NCBI GenBank assembly: GCA_905331475.1
Contig: CAJNYU010000743.1
Coordinates: forward strand, 62,001 to 126,000
Length of the DNA: 64,000 nt
Direction of reading: 5' to 3'
Source: Rotaria socialis
Lineage: Eukaryota; Rotifera; Eurotatoria; Philodinida; Philodinidae
In this document: piece by piece, positions 1 to 12,004 of the stretch
Layout: each line of letters opens with the position of its first letter
How positions within the stretch are numbered: position 1 is the stretch's first letter
Program-made: the position numbers and the translations under genes
Notes under the pieces: model-generated
Database searches by the model: none
The model's input: the letters and a program-made list of their open reading frames with translations, nothing else
Told to the model about the DNA's origin: nothing

Positions 1-3000
1 AGATAGCATGTTTCTTCATTATCTTACATAAATATATGTATATTCATCAATGCTTTAGTCACATAATAGGGTGAATATACAGGTTTGACATGTTACTGTC
101 GGTGATATTGCAACATTCGTTTTATTAGTAAGTCTTGGTCTGTTTGTATTTGGTTACTAATTATTTAATGAAATTTTATATAAATATTGAGATCTATGTT
201 TTGTATAAACATTCGATTATAACAACATGTGCAAAACAAAACATTGCAGTACTCATTTTGAAAGTCAATCATTGGACATTTTATGCATCGATACGAAGTA
301 GAAATCTGGAAGAACATCTCTATTGGTTTTTCGTGTATCATCGTTTCAAGTAAAAATAGAATAGTTTGTCTTATCGAGTCTTATATATGCAACATGAATG
401 CTTGGCAGCTATTCCCTTTGTTTTAATTGCATCGCACGCACAAAATGACGACGCGGATAAAAAGAAGAGTGAAATCTCAATTGAACAAAGGATGCGACTT
501 TGAATGTTGCTGAGGGTTAAAATTAGAGAAAACAACAAAACTGCCAAGTCCATAACAACACATCAACTTCATAGACGAATTTTGGTCCCATCTTTATAAG
601 TAGCACTTAATGTGTCACTAGTAAGCATCTTTAGAAGAAAACTATTATGCGATTGTTTTAATCTGCATAAAATCAAATTTCCATAATTTTGAGCATTTTT
701 ATGCGGATTCAATTTACCGCAATTTCGAGAGAGGCTTTGCCATACTGTAAAATTTCCCTCGTAATATCATTCATATCCTTGATGCTGCTTAGTATACTGA
801 CTATTATTAAAAAACTATGAAAAAGAAGTTTGATTATCTAAACCAAATCAGTGACTTTGTTACACAGTTGGTAGACTTTAATGGGCAATGTTAGACGAAA
901 TTAGAATTTGTACTTTTTTTGTCACCAATCAGAATACATGGTTTAACTATACCTACGACATATTATGCTTATTATTTAGGATCCACTACATTTTCTATGA
1001 ATCCGAAGTTGCCCTATTACAATTTTAACGATAGTTTATTTAATTTTAGTAGATTGATAATTTCAACAATAACTTTTAGCATTAATCAGTTGGAAAAGAA
1101 TTCACGTGAATAGTACTGATATGAACTCGAGTGAAATTTTGTTTTTCGATATTATGATATATTCTATTTTAAAAATAAGTATTAATAGATTAAACTATGA
1201 TATCATCTGCCAAGCTAAGGTTCATTTATTTTTTATTCACAAATATTATTAGACTCGTATGATTTCTAGCACTTCCGTGTATGATTTTCCTCTTCGTCGA
1301 CATCATTTGAGTAGAAGACAATTTTAGTTCTTTGAATGCAAATCACTGCGAATGAATCAAATTCAGTCCTATTCATGTATTATTTATTAGGAATATTTAA
1401 GTCGTGTCATAGATGTTCTCAATGAACTTAATATGTAGTTTTAGTACATTTTTATCGGCCATGTTCTCTACTAGTTTTAAAGAAATAAAATGGTTACACT
1501 AATCATTTGTTCGTATCAATCGGATTCATATTAGATTATCGTTCAACTTCGAAAATCTAATTAATTAATAAAATATGAATGCTAATTATTTTTCTTTTTA
1601 ATCATTTAGTTACTAAAATATATCATCGAAATGAACATTTTGTTTGATCTTGATTCTTTGTAATTACAATCAAAAGATCTTTTCGTAAACTATTTAAAAC
1701 AAACAACACGATAAACAGTCTAGCATTCAATAGAACAGCTCAACTATGAAAGAAACTTGTTAGCCGAAGATTTTTCAGAATTTAATAAAAAATAAGCATT
1801 TCAAAAATATATTGTTTACGCTAAATTTTTCTATATATTTTCTTCAGTCAGAGCAAATCAATGCATGATGTTACTTGTATAAAAATATTGGGTTGGATGT
1901 GGCCATGGGTTTTACGTTGCGCAATATACATAGACGGCTGTGTGGTACTAAATATAGGCGTTATATAGATATATGAGTACTTATTTTTCATTTCAGCAAT
2001 GTCGAATCCGATAAATAGCTAGAACTTGACAGTCACTTCTTATCCGTGCACATTCTGAATGATTCTTCCTCTAGTTTTAACTCAAATGACGCCTACTTTA
2101 TTATATGAAAAGAAAAATTCCCCGAGTAAAACAATTACGAACATAATGTCAATTAAAAAAACGTATCTCATATGTTTTCTTCATCCTATAGTTTGTTATA
2201 GTAATTTAATTTCCAATAAAAGAGAAACGAGTTTATTACTTTTCTATGAGCTATAGATAAAACGAATATAACCTATTCAAAGTGATGGACAGCTTTCAAA
2301 ACATTGAATAAAACAAATGCTTTTAGATTCCATAATCTCTATCAACTTTTTGATAAAATAGATTAGCTCTTATTTTGTAGAACTTGATGTGATAGATTAG
2401 GGAGAAATGATGAAAAGCTAAAAACTACTATTGTGTTTTTGAATCTTAGTGATGAATGAATTGTTCCTGTTTGGAGCCGATATACAATAACGTTCGTTAC
2501 CATTAAAAAAGGTTTTTAAGAAAGATAAGCGTCGATGGTAGATGTGACATAGAAGCAAAAAAATTAGGCTCATGTGAAGATTCACAGTATATTCTCAAAC
2601 TGATATCACAGCATTATGTTTAGATATCCTGTTGCGGGTCAGCTTCAATAGCGGGTACTCACTGGAATTTATGAATAATACAGCGCCTAACAAACTGGAT
2701 TTCCAGGGTCGTCAATCTATAAGAACATAGAGCTACATGCGAACTCAACAAGTACTACTGATATCGACTTTTCAATAACTGTATAGAAAATATGTCGTAA
2801 GTTTATTTTCTTTCCGAATCTGTTCGACTGTTAAATCAAAGTCTGCGTTAATAGTTCGGACTATGTTGTTTATCATTCTGGATGCAATATAACGTAATAA
2901 ACGGAAAATATCTTGAATTTATACAAAATGATAGAGTGAACAAATGAACAGAAATATTTTTGAATCATTTTCCTCTGTTGCACACATGCATAATCAAGTT

Positions 3001-4757
3001 TTTACACATAAAATTAAGTTGAATAAAGATTTCCAAGAGAAAGCTATATTTTTCTTTGTAGAGTGCCGACTATGCATTTCAGTAGGAAGGATTGTGTTCG
3101 GAAAACACTGAAGTATATAACCAACGTATTCATCTATATAAAGATATGATAGTATAATGACAGAAGAACTGATATTTGAAAACCCGTAGAGCTGCGGTTA
3201 TAGCAAAAGAAAATCTGACAACATATATATATATATATATGTTGGCCTATGACTTACAATCTACATTAATATCTATTGATGATAAAAGATATTGACCACA
3301 ATATATTTTAGCCGATATAGAAGATTTTAAAATAAAGCTTCTCTTAAATTCCTTTTTTTCATACGAATTCGTAATTTAATCCGCTTTACGACCATAGCCT
3401 TCATTGTCTCTACATCGAGACAACGGCTGAATTAGAAAATATTTATCGCACGATATAATGAATGAAAGAAACTCTTAGATTTTCTTGAAATCTCTCGAGA
3501 AAGAAGATGAGTATGAACGTAGCTATCATTATGATTGTAGGGTGATTTTATACATGTTGAGTTTTGTCAGCAATACCGTACGTATAGTCACAGTCAAGCC
3601 CATATACGTGAATTTTCTTCTTTCATTTGCTTATACTAAGATAGACATTTTTTAATAATCATCATTATCTCTCTTGTATTGTAAATTGACAGCGAACACG
3701 AGTTCAGTTAATTCACGTTCTGCTGAAACAAGTCATATTAGTTTCTATGCAATTACTTTTCATGTTCCGTTGAATTCATTGATAATTTGGGCTATTCAAT
3801 ATCTAATTCGTATGCTGTTTCTATCATCAATGAAAACATATATAACTTTAATGTTTGCATATTTCAAGTCAAATATATTAATAAACGATACAGTTTTTCC
3901 AGCAGCTATATGATATCAACGGACTACATGGAGGAATTTTGTAGACTTCTGCATGCCGTTTTTCAAAGGGAATGACTATTGGATATCAAAACTATATTGC
4001 TGTTTTCGTTTTCATTTTAAAAGATAATCCTGTAGAATTCTATCTTACTGACGACACATAAACAAGAAGAGAACGAATTTTAAGATTCAAAATTCTGTTC
4101 TTTACAGGATTTTTTTAATTCTGAGCACCGTGGTAAATAGTGTCATTTACTATATTATTTATTTTTGTGGAACTCTTGGTTGTACATCGAAGAAAGAATA
4201 GTATACTAGATAGAGTTTAACAATTGTACATCGTAATACAATTCTGTTTAAAATCTTTTGGTTTGTTTTTAAATCTTCTAATAGAATTTCTTTTCCGTTA
4301 GACAGATTCTATAGAAAAGTTCATTTTATATTATGACTAACGAATTCTATTGTAATTCTAGCAATATTTTGTAGTAGTTAGAATATATGTCATTCTAGAT
4401 CTTTACGTTTTCAGCTATGATGTTTCTTGTTTGCCTAGCAAAATGTGCGAATACTATGATTTTATTATTATCATCATTATGCATGATCTGTTGTCATGTA
4501 TGAGCGAGTCTACAGAAATTTGAATTCCGCTTGTTCGCGATTCTATACAGAATATTTTTGAATCCACTCATATTCTTGTTGAAGTTTTTCTGCTTTTTTG
4601 TTTTGAGAAAAAAAGCTCTGCATAAAATGACTTGAGAGAATAACTTTACCATTTTTTTTGTAGTTCTGTGTGAGAATTTCATCGCAATCAAAATAAGAGA
4701 CTACCCTTCAGTATTAATAATAAATTCTGAACTCGATTCTTATTGAGACAAAAAAGG
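1..4757. other. Gene-poor AT-rich stretch
   Basis: No reading frame longer than about 80 codons and no exon chain with convincing protein similarity was found on either strand. An (AT)n microsatellite lies at 3223-3241. The rest reads as ordinary AT-rich intergenic sequence, possibly holding relics too decayed to recognise. Confidence 0.6.
3223..3241. repeat. (AT)n microsatellite
   Basis: Uninterrupted AT dinucleotide run in intergenic sequence. Confidence 0.9.
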
Positions 4758-5762
4758 ATGGCATCACCAATATTGCTCGCACTTGATCGTCTTCATCGAA
4801 AACTCAATATCTACGAACTCCTCTTCATATTTATATTAGGTTATTTCAGTAATGTTTTCGACGTTATCATTTTCTCTAGTCGTGCGCTGTGCGTCAATGC
4901 GCTTGTTCGTGGTACTTTTTATGCTTATCGTTAAATAATCTTGTATTATTGTATTTGATTTGTCTGTCGAAATTTGTACCAGGCGTGGCTGGAGGAGATA
5001 CTGTTGATCAGAGTCCTTTTTTATAAATTGCGTGCTTACGCTGTTGAATTAGGTATCATACTATCTCGTCAATTCGTGTGTCTTACATCAATCGATCGAT
5101 CGATGGATGGTCACTTCGTCGAATGCAGGTCTTCGCACAAAGAGCTCGTTACGAAACGCACGAATAATCATAATGTGTAGCGTTGTATTCTGGTCGCTCT
5201 TTTGTATTCATGCTTTCATCGATTATAACACAGTTATGATGGGATGTGGGTCTGCAACATTTACAACATACGGGATGTTTTACCCTATCTACAGTATTAT
5301 CGCATCAATGCTTCCGCTTGTAAGAATCTTTTTAAATTTCAAAAAAATAAAATAAATATTCTTTGCAACATTCTTTACTACTTCTAACTAATCATGATCT
5401 GTTTTGGTTTACTCACTTTGTTTAATATTCGTTCAAGATTTATACGAAGAATTGAACCATCACAGAAAACTGATGGTGAATCATATAAAAATTCGACTTT
5501 GTTGAACACCAATCTCCAGCCTGCTCGAGAAGCACGTCAGCGCGATAAACAATCTATTCAATTGGCACTTTACCAAAGTGCTATATTTACCATGCTAAAT
5601 ACATTATGGTCCTTATATCCATTGTATGCTTTCGTTCTCCTCACGGCACCGAGCATATCATTTGAGCAAATATTAATATTAGGAATTTGGGAAGCATTCG
5701 GTTTGAATCTTCTATCTATATATGCAGCGGTACAGTTTCATTTCTTTATTAAACTGTATTAA
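4758..5762 (+). pseudogene. Rhodopsin-type GPCR pseudogene
   Basis: Seven-transmembrane receptor of the large rhodopsin/FMRFamide-receptor-like kind, now broken. The N-terminal part (4758-4934) reads MASPILLALDRLHRKL and then a TM1 region with FSNVFDVIIFSSRAL. A shifted frame (about 5030-5105) gives a TM3 region ending in VCLTSIDR, the usual place of a DRY-like motif. A third frame (about 5107-5325) gives TM4-TM5 starting near LRNARIIIMCSVVFW, and a fourth (5394-5762) gives FGLLTLFNIRSR followed by TM6-TM7. Stops and frame changes separate these parts. The stretch between the last two has a GT donor-like site but no usable AG acceptor, so introns do not rescue it. Receptors of this kind are usually 300-400 aa, and the parts together cover most of that length. 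I infer recent decay because the order is intact. Ligand unknown. Confidence 0.65.
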
Positions 5763-7493
5763 ATGTGTTGTTTCATTTTATTTAGATAACATTGATTCTG
5801 TATACGTTGGTTTTGGGTTCATTTTGAAAGGAATTTATCTCATGCATTAAGGGGACTTGAATCACGATGAAACAATATTGTCACATGTTGTTGTGCAGAG
5901 GTTAATGATCAGATTCTTTCATTATAACGAACAATCAAAATTAGCTGCTGCCAGTATATTTCAATGTTGTGTAACTTGTAGCATATATTTTTATCCTTAT
6001 TCTTCTACTACATTTCTAATTAGAGAATACGGTGAACATATCTACTTAGAATGATTGAATTTGCTCTCAAAGATATTCAAAATGTTCTGGTTAAAAAAAT
6101 CATACAATTTGACACTCTCTTCTATTAAAACAAAGCTTATGGCAACGGAAGGTATGTTAGCACTAGTTATGTATAGCAAGTTGACTTAAAAACGAAGTAA
6201 CACATCCACCCGTAACGAGCAGAGGATGAAAAGAAGATAAAAGCAAAATATCGTGCATGTACATGCCTTGATTTGCGGGCTTATTATATCGTGTCATAGC
6301 TAGAACAATTGGCATCGTATAGAAATGATCACACCATACGTAGTAGCAATCGGTTTTTAGAAGACGATCATGCCGCACGAAAGATATTAAGAAGGTGAAA
6401 TTCAGTACTATTTTTCATTTGTGTGTATCAAGAAATAATCCATAAAAAGAGAGTACACGACAGACACAAATAAACTTGATATGAAAATTGTGTTGTGTCA
6501 TGAATCAATCAAATTTACATGTAACAATCTAATCGTTTGTATATACGGTCTTATTCTAATTCTATCATATAGATGTTGTATCAACACTATCTATATGCAC
6601 AGAAGAACGATAATTTAACAATTTTCTAGTGTTTATCTTTCATTTTTGGGATACGAGTAACTGAAATACCATTGAACTAGCCAACTAAAATACCTCAAGA
6701 TACGATAACTGCTACTATGCATGACATAAGTGAAATTACTATCTAAAACATTAATTTTTAAAGAAAGGAATGCAATTTCCGTCTATGTAGAAGCAGCCAA
6801 AAGAAATCAGTACTACTTGAGTAACGGGTGATAGAATAGTTTGGAAAAAAACAATATTCTGGTATTTTTTACACTTACACAAACGTTTTCGTTGAATCAG
6901 TTCCGACCATATCAGTTGAAAGTAAACTTCAGATTGACATCGTCACACACTCACACCAAACGCATTCGCTACGATGTGTTCTCTATCGATACAGTTGATT
7001 AATCATGTATATTTCTTCATCCTATCTTTTTTTTATAAAGACACGTATAAAAATCAAATGAGAACAAGTTACAGTATGAAAACGCAAGTCATACAAAAAT
7101 ATTCTTATATTTAGGAGTTAATCGAAATTTTTTCGCAGTGTTTCGTGATTCTTGTGAGTTTATCTATTTAACAATCGATTAAAGAATTATAATTCATCTG
7201 AGAAGATCACAAATAAATGTAGCCGTCCACGAGAAAGTATTGAAAGAAAATTAATACACTGTCTATAACATTCATATCTATCTTTAGTAATACTACCGAC
7301 CACAGAAGTACGTATATTACTATTTAACATAACGATTCCTAGTGTACATCACTATTTTAGCTACAACTGATCGTCTTCATAAATATCATTCGTGCTTTAT
7401 TTTCGAAAAAGCAAAAAAAAAAAAGTATGTACACCTATTATCAAGGTCGACAATTGGATAGCATTACAATTTCATTCATTTTGTTCGCTTATC
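5763..7493. other. Intergenic, nothing recognised
   Basis: Short frames at 5857-6054 (+) and 6163-6378 (-) have no recognisable domain, no splice support and biased AT-rich composition. I see no gene, RNA or element here. Confidence 0.5.
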
Positions 7494-7716
7494 TTTTGAA
7501 AAGAGCAGCAGATAACGTTTTGCTACGAACAGAAAGAATATAAACTATTATATTTCGAAAACAATGTCGAATAAACAACAAATTCTCTTGCTCAAACCGG
7601 GTTTTAATAATTTCTCCATTGAGCACGATCTCCTATTGCCAACTCCATATGAACTTATTGTTGTCTCTGACGACACTGATATTCTCTCATACATTTCTAA
7701 TCCACTTGTGGTTGCT
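7494..7716 (+). pseudogene. Partial 5' copy of 2-hydroxyacid dehydrogenase gene, ending at N
   Basis: Holds about 70 bp of upstream sequence, the ATG at 7564 and 51 codons, all matching the complete copy that starts at 7787 except one base near its end (GTGGTT here, GTCGTT in both full copies). It stops at the single N at 7717, and the next base restarts the same segment from its upstream region. Either this is a genuine third tandem copy cut by an assembly gap, or two contigs ending in the same repeat were joined. The mismatch next to the gap fits a low-quality contig end. Confidence 0.7.
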
Positions 7717-7717
7717 N
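7717..7717. other. Assembly gap or ambiguous base (N)
   Basis: The only N seen in the window, exactly where a partial gene copy breaks and the repeated segment restarts. The apparent tandem arrangement around it should be treated as unproven. Confidence 0.9.
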
Positions 7718-7786
7718 TTTGAAAAGAGCAGCAGATAACGTTTTGCTACGAACAGAAAGAATATAAACTATTATATTTCGAAAACA

Positions 7787-8737
7787 ATGTCGAATAAACA
7801 ACAAATTCTCTTGCTCAAACCGGGTTTTAATAATTTCTCCATTGAGCACGATCTCCTATTGCCAACTCCATATGAACTTATTGTTGTCTCTGACGACACT
7901 GATATTCTCTCATACATTTCTAATCCACTTGTCGTTGCTATTATCACTAGCAATTCACCAATAAAGGGTAAAACTATTGAATATATTACTCCTTCGTGTC
8001 GTGTGGTTAGTTCTTTCGGGGTTGGCTTCGAGAACATCGATGTCAAAGCATGCCGTCAACGAAATATTACTGTCTGCTACGTACCGGATTATGGTACTAA
8101 CGAGGTTGCTGATCATGCTGTTGCACTGCTCTTTGCTGCTCATCGTCGTCTTTCAGTCTATCATCGATCCATAGTTGATCATAGAATTTGGAATCATGAA
8201 ATTGCTGGTACTGATTTGCATAGTTTAAATACACTGAATTTGGGTGTTATTGGTATGGGTCGCATCGGGACATCTTTTGCTACTAAAATGCGTCCTTTTG
8301 TTAAGCAAATATTTTCTTACGATCCAATTGTACCATCGAGTTGTACGTCTATCGACGAAATCTATGATCAATGTGATATTATTTCATTGCATGTCCCTCT
8401 TACATCTACCAATCAGCATTTGGTTTCATCCGATGCATTCAATCGTATGAAAAAGCGGCCGATATTCATCAATGTGAGTCGTGGAGGTCTTGTTGATACG
8501 AAAGCGTTAGTACAGGCGTTGAAAAACGAACAAATATCGTACGCTGCACTTGACGTACTGGAAGATGAACCAGAAATCGATGCAGAACTCATCAAGCTTG
8601 ATCGTATTCAGCTCACACCCCATGCAGCTTGGTTTACTCACGAATCAGCATCTTCTTTACGTACGAAAGCAATACAAGATATCTTACGTGTTTTAAAAGG
8701 CGAACAACCACTATTTCCAGTACCTATGGAAGAATAA
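7787..8737 (+). CDS. NAD-dependent D-2-hydroxyacid dehydrogenase, copy 1
   Basis: Single-exon gene of 316 aa, complete for the D-isomer-specific 2-hydroxyacid dehydrogenase family (glycerate, phosphoglycerate, hydroxypyruvate and CtBP-like enzymes). Residues 74-123 hold the substrate/NAD hinge (SSFGVGFENIDV, YGTNEVADHAVAL). The dinucleotide-binding loop is GMGRIG at 156-161, with the acidic residue Asp179 at the end of the next strand binding the NAD ribose, which suggests NAD rather than NADP. The catalytic triad is present: Arg232 in NVSRGG, Glu261 in LEDEPE and His279 in LTPHAAW. The enzyme should interconvert a 2-keto acid and a D-2-hydroxy acid in the cytosol; the substrate cannot be read from sequence. 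The HAAW end and the lack of introns are more like bacterial CtBP-type dehydrogenases than animal ones, so lateral origin is likely. TATAAA lies 30-40 bp before the ATG, and AATAAA follows at about 8904. Confidence 0.93.
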   Translation: MSNKQQILLLKPGFNNFSIEHDLLLPTPYELIVVSDDTDILSYISNPLVVAIITSNSPIKGKTIEYITPSCRVVSSFGVGFENIDVKACRQRNITVCYVPDYGTNEVADHAVALLFAAHRRLSVYHRSIVDHRIWNHEIAGTDLHSLNTLNLGVIGMGRIGTSFATKMRPFVKQIFSYDPIVPSSCTSIDEIYDQCDIISLHVPLTSTNQHLVSSDAFNRMKKRPIFINVSRGGLVDTKALVQALKNEQISYAALDVLEDEPEIDAELIKLDRIQLTPHAAWFTHESASSLRTKAIQDILRVLKGEQPLFPVPMEE

Positions 8738-8769
8738 TATTCATAAAATTGAATGTGTATTCGAATAAG

Positions 8770-9735
8770 AAAAATACAAATAAAATACTAAGTTCATCGA
8801 TACTGATCGATAAATTGTCTATACCTAGTTGTGTTGTACAATATTCCAAAATGAGGAGGATTTTTTTTTAGTTTGTGTCTGCTTTAGTTGTCGTTATAAG
8901 ATTCAATAAAAACGATATTGATTTTGTTTTCTTAGGTCAGACAAATAGTTCTTGAATTCAATGGAAAAAGTAGAAACATTTTTTCCACAAGATAATAATA
9001 ACAAAATGACTGTAGAAATTTCAATCAATAGCTTTTAACTTGCAGGGGCGATAAATGAAAAATTTAATAAATAAAAAGAATGGATTGCCTTTCTTTAACC
9101 ATGCATTATAATGAAGCATTCCAAGAATTCAAATGAAACTTTGATAAGTGTTTATTTTATTTGGAAACATGTAGGAAGAATTTATGAAACCTTTTTAGTT
9201 CACTCTCAGATAGAGAGATTCATTTTTCAGAACATGAATATAGGATCTATGACGAACAAGAGCTTGCTAGATAAACTCCTATAAAGTACCAACTATTGAC
9301 AATAACGGACAGCAACGATGCTTATTTAATAAGAGTAACAACAGTATATATACATTTAATGACATAAATCAATGCTTGAATACTTCGCTGAATCCGAATA
9401 TCGTTGCATCAATACTATCAGTTCAATATAGTTGATTTTCGCTACATCTATTGTCAGCGATATCGGTGGCATATTTTTAACTGTGAAACTATGCATTAAC
9501 ATAGATTCATCTGTTTACACATTTGCAATCGTGCCTCAATCGACTCATTTGTAGCTAGACACTCCACACATCAATACAGGCTCATTGTTTTTGATTGTTT
9601 CAAAATGATTCTTTAGAAAACGAAATCAAACACGATTTTTGATTAAAACTAGTACTTTATTAACTTGTAAAACTCATGTTTTCGAAAGTCCTACGCACTT
9701 ATCTAATTAAATGAATCATCCCAGATGAATGAATT
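8770..9735. other. 3' flank and intergenic
   Basis: Begins with the 3' untranslated region of the dehydrogenase, including AATAAA near 8904. This region is still recognisably homologous to the 3' flank of the second copy but clearly diverged. Past about 8950 I recognise nothing. Confidence 0.6.
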
Positions 9736-9737
9736 CG

Positions 9738-10092
9738 ACAACGGATCTTATCGAATCGTATGGGGTCCGACTCTCCGACAGAATTCGATAGGATTCCTAG
9801 ACATGGACCTATTGTCGGTTCCGACGGAAAAAAATCATTTTCTTATTCACGCTCAAATAAACATTTGGAGTCATCAGAGCGCAAGGGTGATTTGATAGAG
9901 TTGGATTCCGCTAAAATCCGGCATCGGATCCGATTGGATCCAATACCAAGGATCTGACTGTAGGTCCGTCTCCAGGAATCCCATAAGATTTTGTCGGTTT
10001 TATTGAAACACATATGGTGTTCCGTATATTCACTGTCTGACCCTTGTCGGAATCCGATAGGAACCTACTGTCGGAATGATTCTCCTGGGATG
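9738..10092. repeat. Degenerate TCGGAATCCGA-type repeat cluster
   Basis: A GC-richer island containing many variants of a partly palindromic word related to CGGAATCCGATAGG, for example at 9768-9800, 9900-9945, 9968-9985 and 10044-10075. Both orientations occur. No terminal repeats or coding potential are evident; the open frame across 9760-9957 is a by-product of the repeated word. It lies between the two dehydrogenase copies. Class unknown; it could be a decayed satellite or a non-autonomous element. Confidence 0.6.
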
Positions 10093-10650
10093 TTCATCAT
10101 GAAGTATTCGGTTTTTGTCAATTCTGTAATCATTTATATTACATTGCGACAGGCTGTGGGCTTGAAAGAATGTACTTTTAGGCATAATACGGTATTTCTT
10201 TAAATGAAAACATCAGCGCTACTTCGAAAAGTTTCGCTTAAACAATATCCTTGAACTTCACTTATTCACAAGTTTTGTAGCAGTGTATTTCGATTTTCGA
10301 ATTGAATACAAACGAAACACTTATACAATAATAATTTTCTTCTTAGAAAAATCAACAATTGTTTATACATAATCGAACAAGATTCGACGCGTTCGTATCA
10401 CTCTACCACAAAGGTATTCAACATAAATAGTTCTTCTTTATAATTATTATTTTCGTTTGCTACCATAATGAGATTTACAAGAATTAACACAATTCCTATG
10501 TTGGAAAATTATCATTCTGAGTTTCGCAAAATAGTATGCAAAAATAATTTTATTTTTGATATTCGTGAAATACAACAAAAATGTATACATAAAAAAAGTC
10601 AACATCAAAACATAGTTACTGTTCCACGTGCACTCTTTCTTTCTTGTTGT

Positions 10651-10720
10651 CTTTGAAAAGAGCAGCAGATAACGTTTTGCTACGAACAGAAAGAATATAA
10701 ACTATTATATTTCGAAAACA
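10651..10720 (+). promoter_or_regulatory. Upstream segment shared by all dehydrogenase copies
   Basis: About 70 bp directly before the ATG is identical in the full copies (here and 7718-7786) and matches 7494-7563. It contains AATATAAACTATTATATTT, a TATA-like core. Similarity stops sharply at CTTTGAAAAG, so this marks the left duplication boundary and probably the minimal promoter. Confidence 0.6.
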
Positions 10721-11671
10721 ATGTCGAATAAACAACAAATTCTCTTGCTCAAACCGGGTTTTAATAATTTCTCCATTGAGCACGATCTCCTATTGCCAAC
10801 TCCATATGAACTTATTGTTGTCTCTGACGACACTGATATTCTCTCATACATTTCTAATCCACTTGTCGTTGCTATTATCACTAGCAATTCACCAATAAAG
10901 GGTAAAACTATTGAATATATTACTCCTTCGTGTCGTGTGGTTAGTTCTTTCGGGGTTGGCTTCGAGAACATCGATGTCAAAGCATGCCGTCAACGAAATA
11001 TTACTGTCTGCTACGTACCGGATTATGGTACTAACGAGGTTGCTGATCATGCTGTTGCACTGCTCTTTGCTGCTCATCGTCGTCTTTCAGTCTATCATCG
11101 ATCCATAGTTGATCATAGAATTTGGAATCATGAAATTGCTGGTACTGATTTGCATAGTTTAAATACACTGAATTTGGGTGTTATTGGTATGGGTCGCATC
11201 GGGACATCTTTTGCTACTAAAATGCGTCCTTTTGTTAAGCAAATATTTTCTTACGATCCAATTGTACCATCGAGTTGTACGTCTATCGACGAAATCTATG
11301 ATCAATGTGATATTATTTCATTGCATGTCCCTCTTACATCTACCAATCAGCATTTGGTTTCATCCGATGCATTCAATCGTATGAAAAAGCGGCCGATATT
11401 CATCAATGTGAGTCGTGGAGGTCTTGTTGATACGAAAGCGTTAGTACAGGCGTTGAAAAACGAACAAATATCGTACGCTGCACTTGACGTACTGGAAGAT
11501 GAACCAGAAATCGATGCAGAACTCATCAAGCTTGATCGTATTCAGCTCACACCCCATGCAGCTTGGTTTACTCACGAATCAGCATCTTCTTTACGTACGA
11601 AAGCAATACAAGATATCTTACGTGTTTTAAAAGGCGAACAACCACTATTTCCAGTACCTATGGAAGAATAA
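10721..11671 (+). CDS. NAD-dependent D-2-hydroxyacid dehydrogenase, copy 2
   Basis: Encodes the same 316-aa protein as the gene at 7787, and the coding DNA appears identical base for base. All functional residues match: GMGRIG 156-161, Asp179, Arg232, Glu261, His279. The upstream 70 bp are also identical, but the 3' flank diverges soon after the stop: the first differences are at about 11705, and by 11755 many bases differ. AATAAA follows at about 11837. An old duplication with diverged 3' ends but an identical coding region suggests gene conversion, or an assembly that filled both copies from one set of reads. Function as for copy 1; two copies would mainly raise dose. Intronless, likely of bacterial origin. 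Confidence 0.93.
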   Translation: MSNKQQILLLKPGFNNFSIEHDLLLPTPYELIVVSDDTDILSYISNPLVVAIITSNSPIKGKTIEYITPSCRVVSSFGVGFENIDVKACRQRNITVCYVPDYGTNEVADHAVALLFAAHRRLSVYHRSIVDHRIWNHEIAGTDLHSLNTLNLGVIGMGRIGTSFATKMRPFVKQIFSYDPIVPSSCTSIDEIYDQCDIISLHVPLTSTNQHLVSSDAFNRMKKRPIFINVSRGGLVDTKALVQALKNEQISYAALDVLEDEPEIDAELIKLDRIQLTPHAAWFTHESASSLRTKAIQDILRVLKGEQPLFPVPMEE

Positions 11672-12004
11672 TATTCATAAAATTGAATGTGTATTCGAAT
11701 AAGAACAAAATAAATAAAATACTAAGTTCATCGATACTGATCGATAAATTGTCTGTGCCTAGTGGTGCGATAGAATATTGAAATACAAAAAGTCTTAGTT
11801 TTCTTGTTCTCTGCTTTTGTCAATGTCCTGACAATCAATAAAAATGTTATTGAAGTAGTTTCCACAAGTCACACGAATATCTCTTGGATTCAATGTGAAG
11901 GCTAGAACAAAGCGTTGTACACGGGCATACATTCATAGTATGGTATTTAGAATAGAAAAGAATTCCCTTCAAGAGATAGAATGAAATGTTATGATAATAT
12001 TTCA

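Noticed and set aside
7771..8595. Minus-strand and shifted frames across the dehydrogenase gene
   Set aside because: Shadows of the real 316-codon gene, repeated identically at the second copy.
9760..9957. Open frame of 65 codons starting MGSDSPTEFDRIPRHG
   Set aside because: It is created by the repeated TCGGAATCCGA words; the repeated RIP/DSP-like residues follow the DNA repeat, with no domain.
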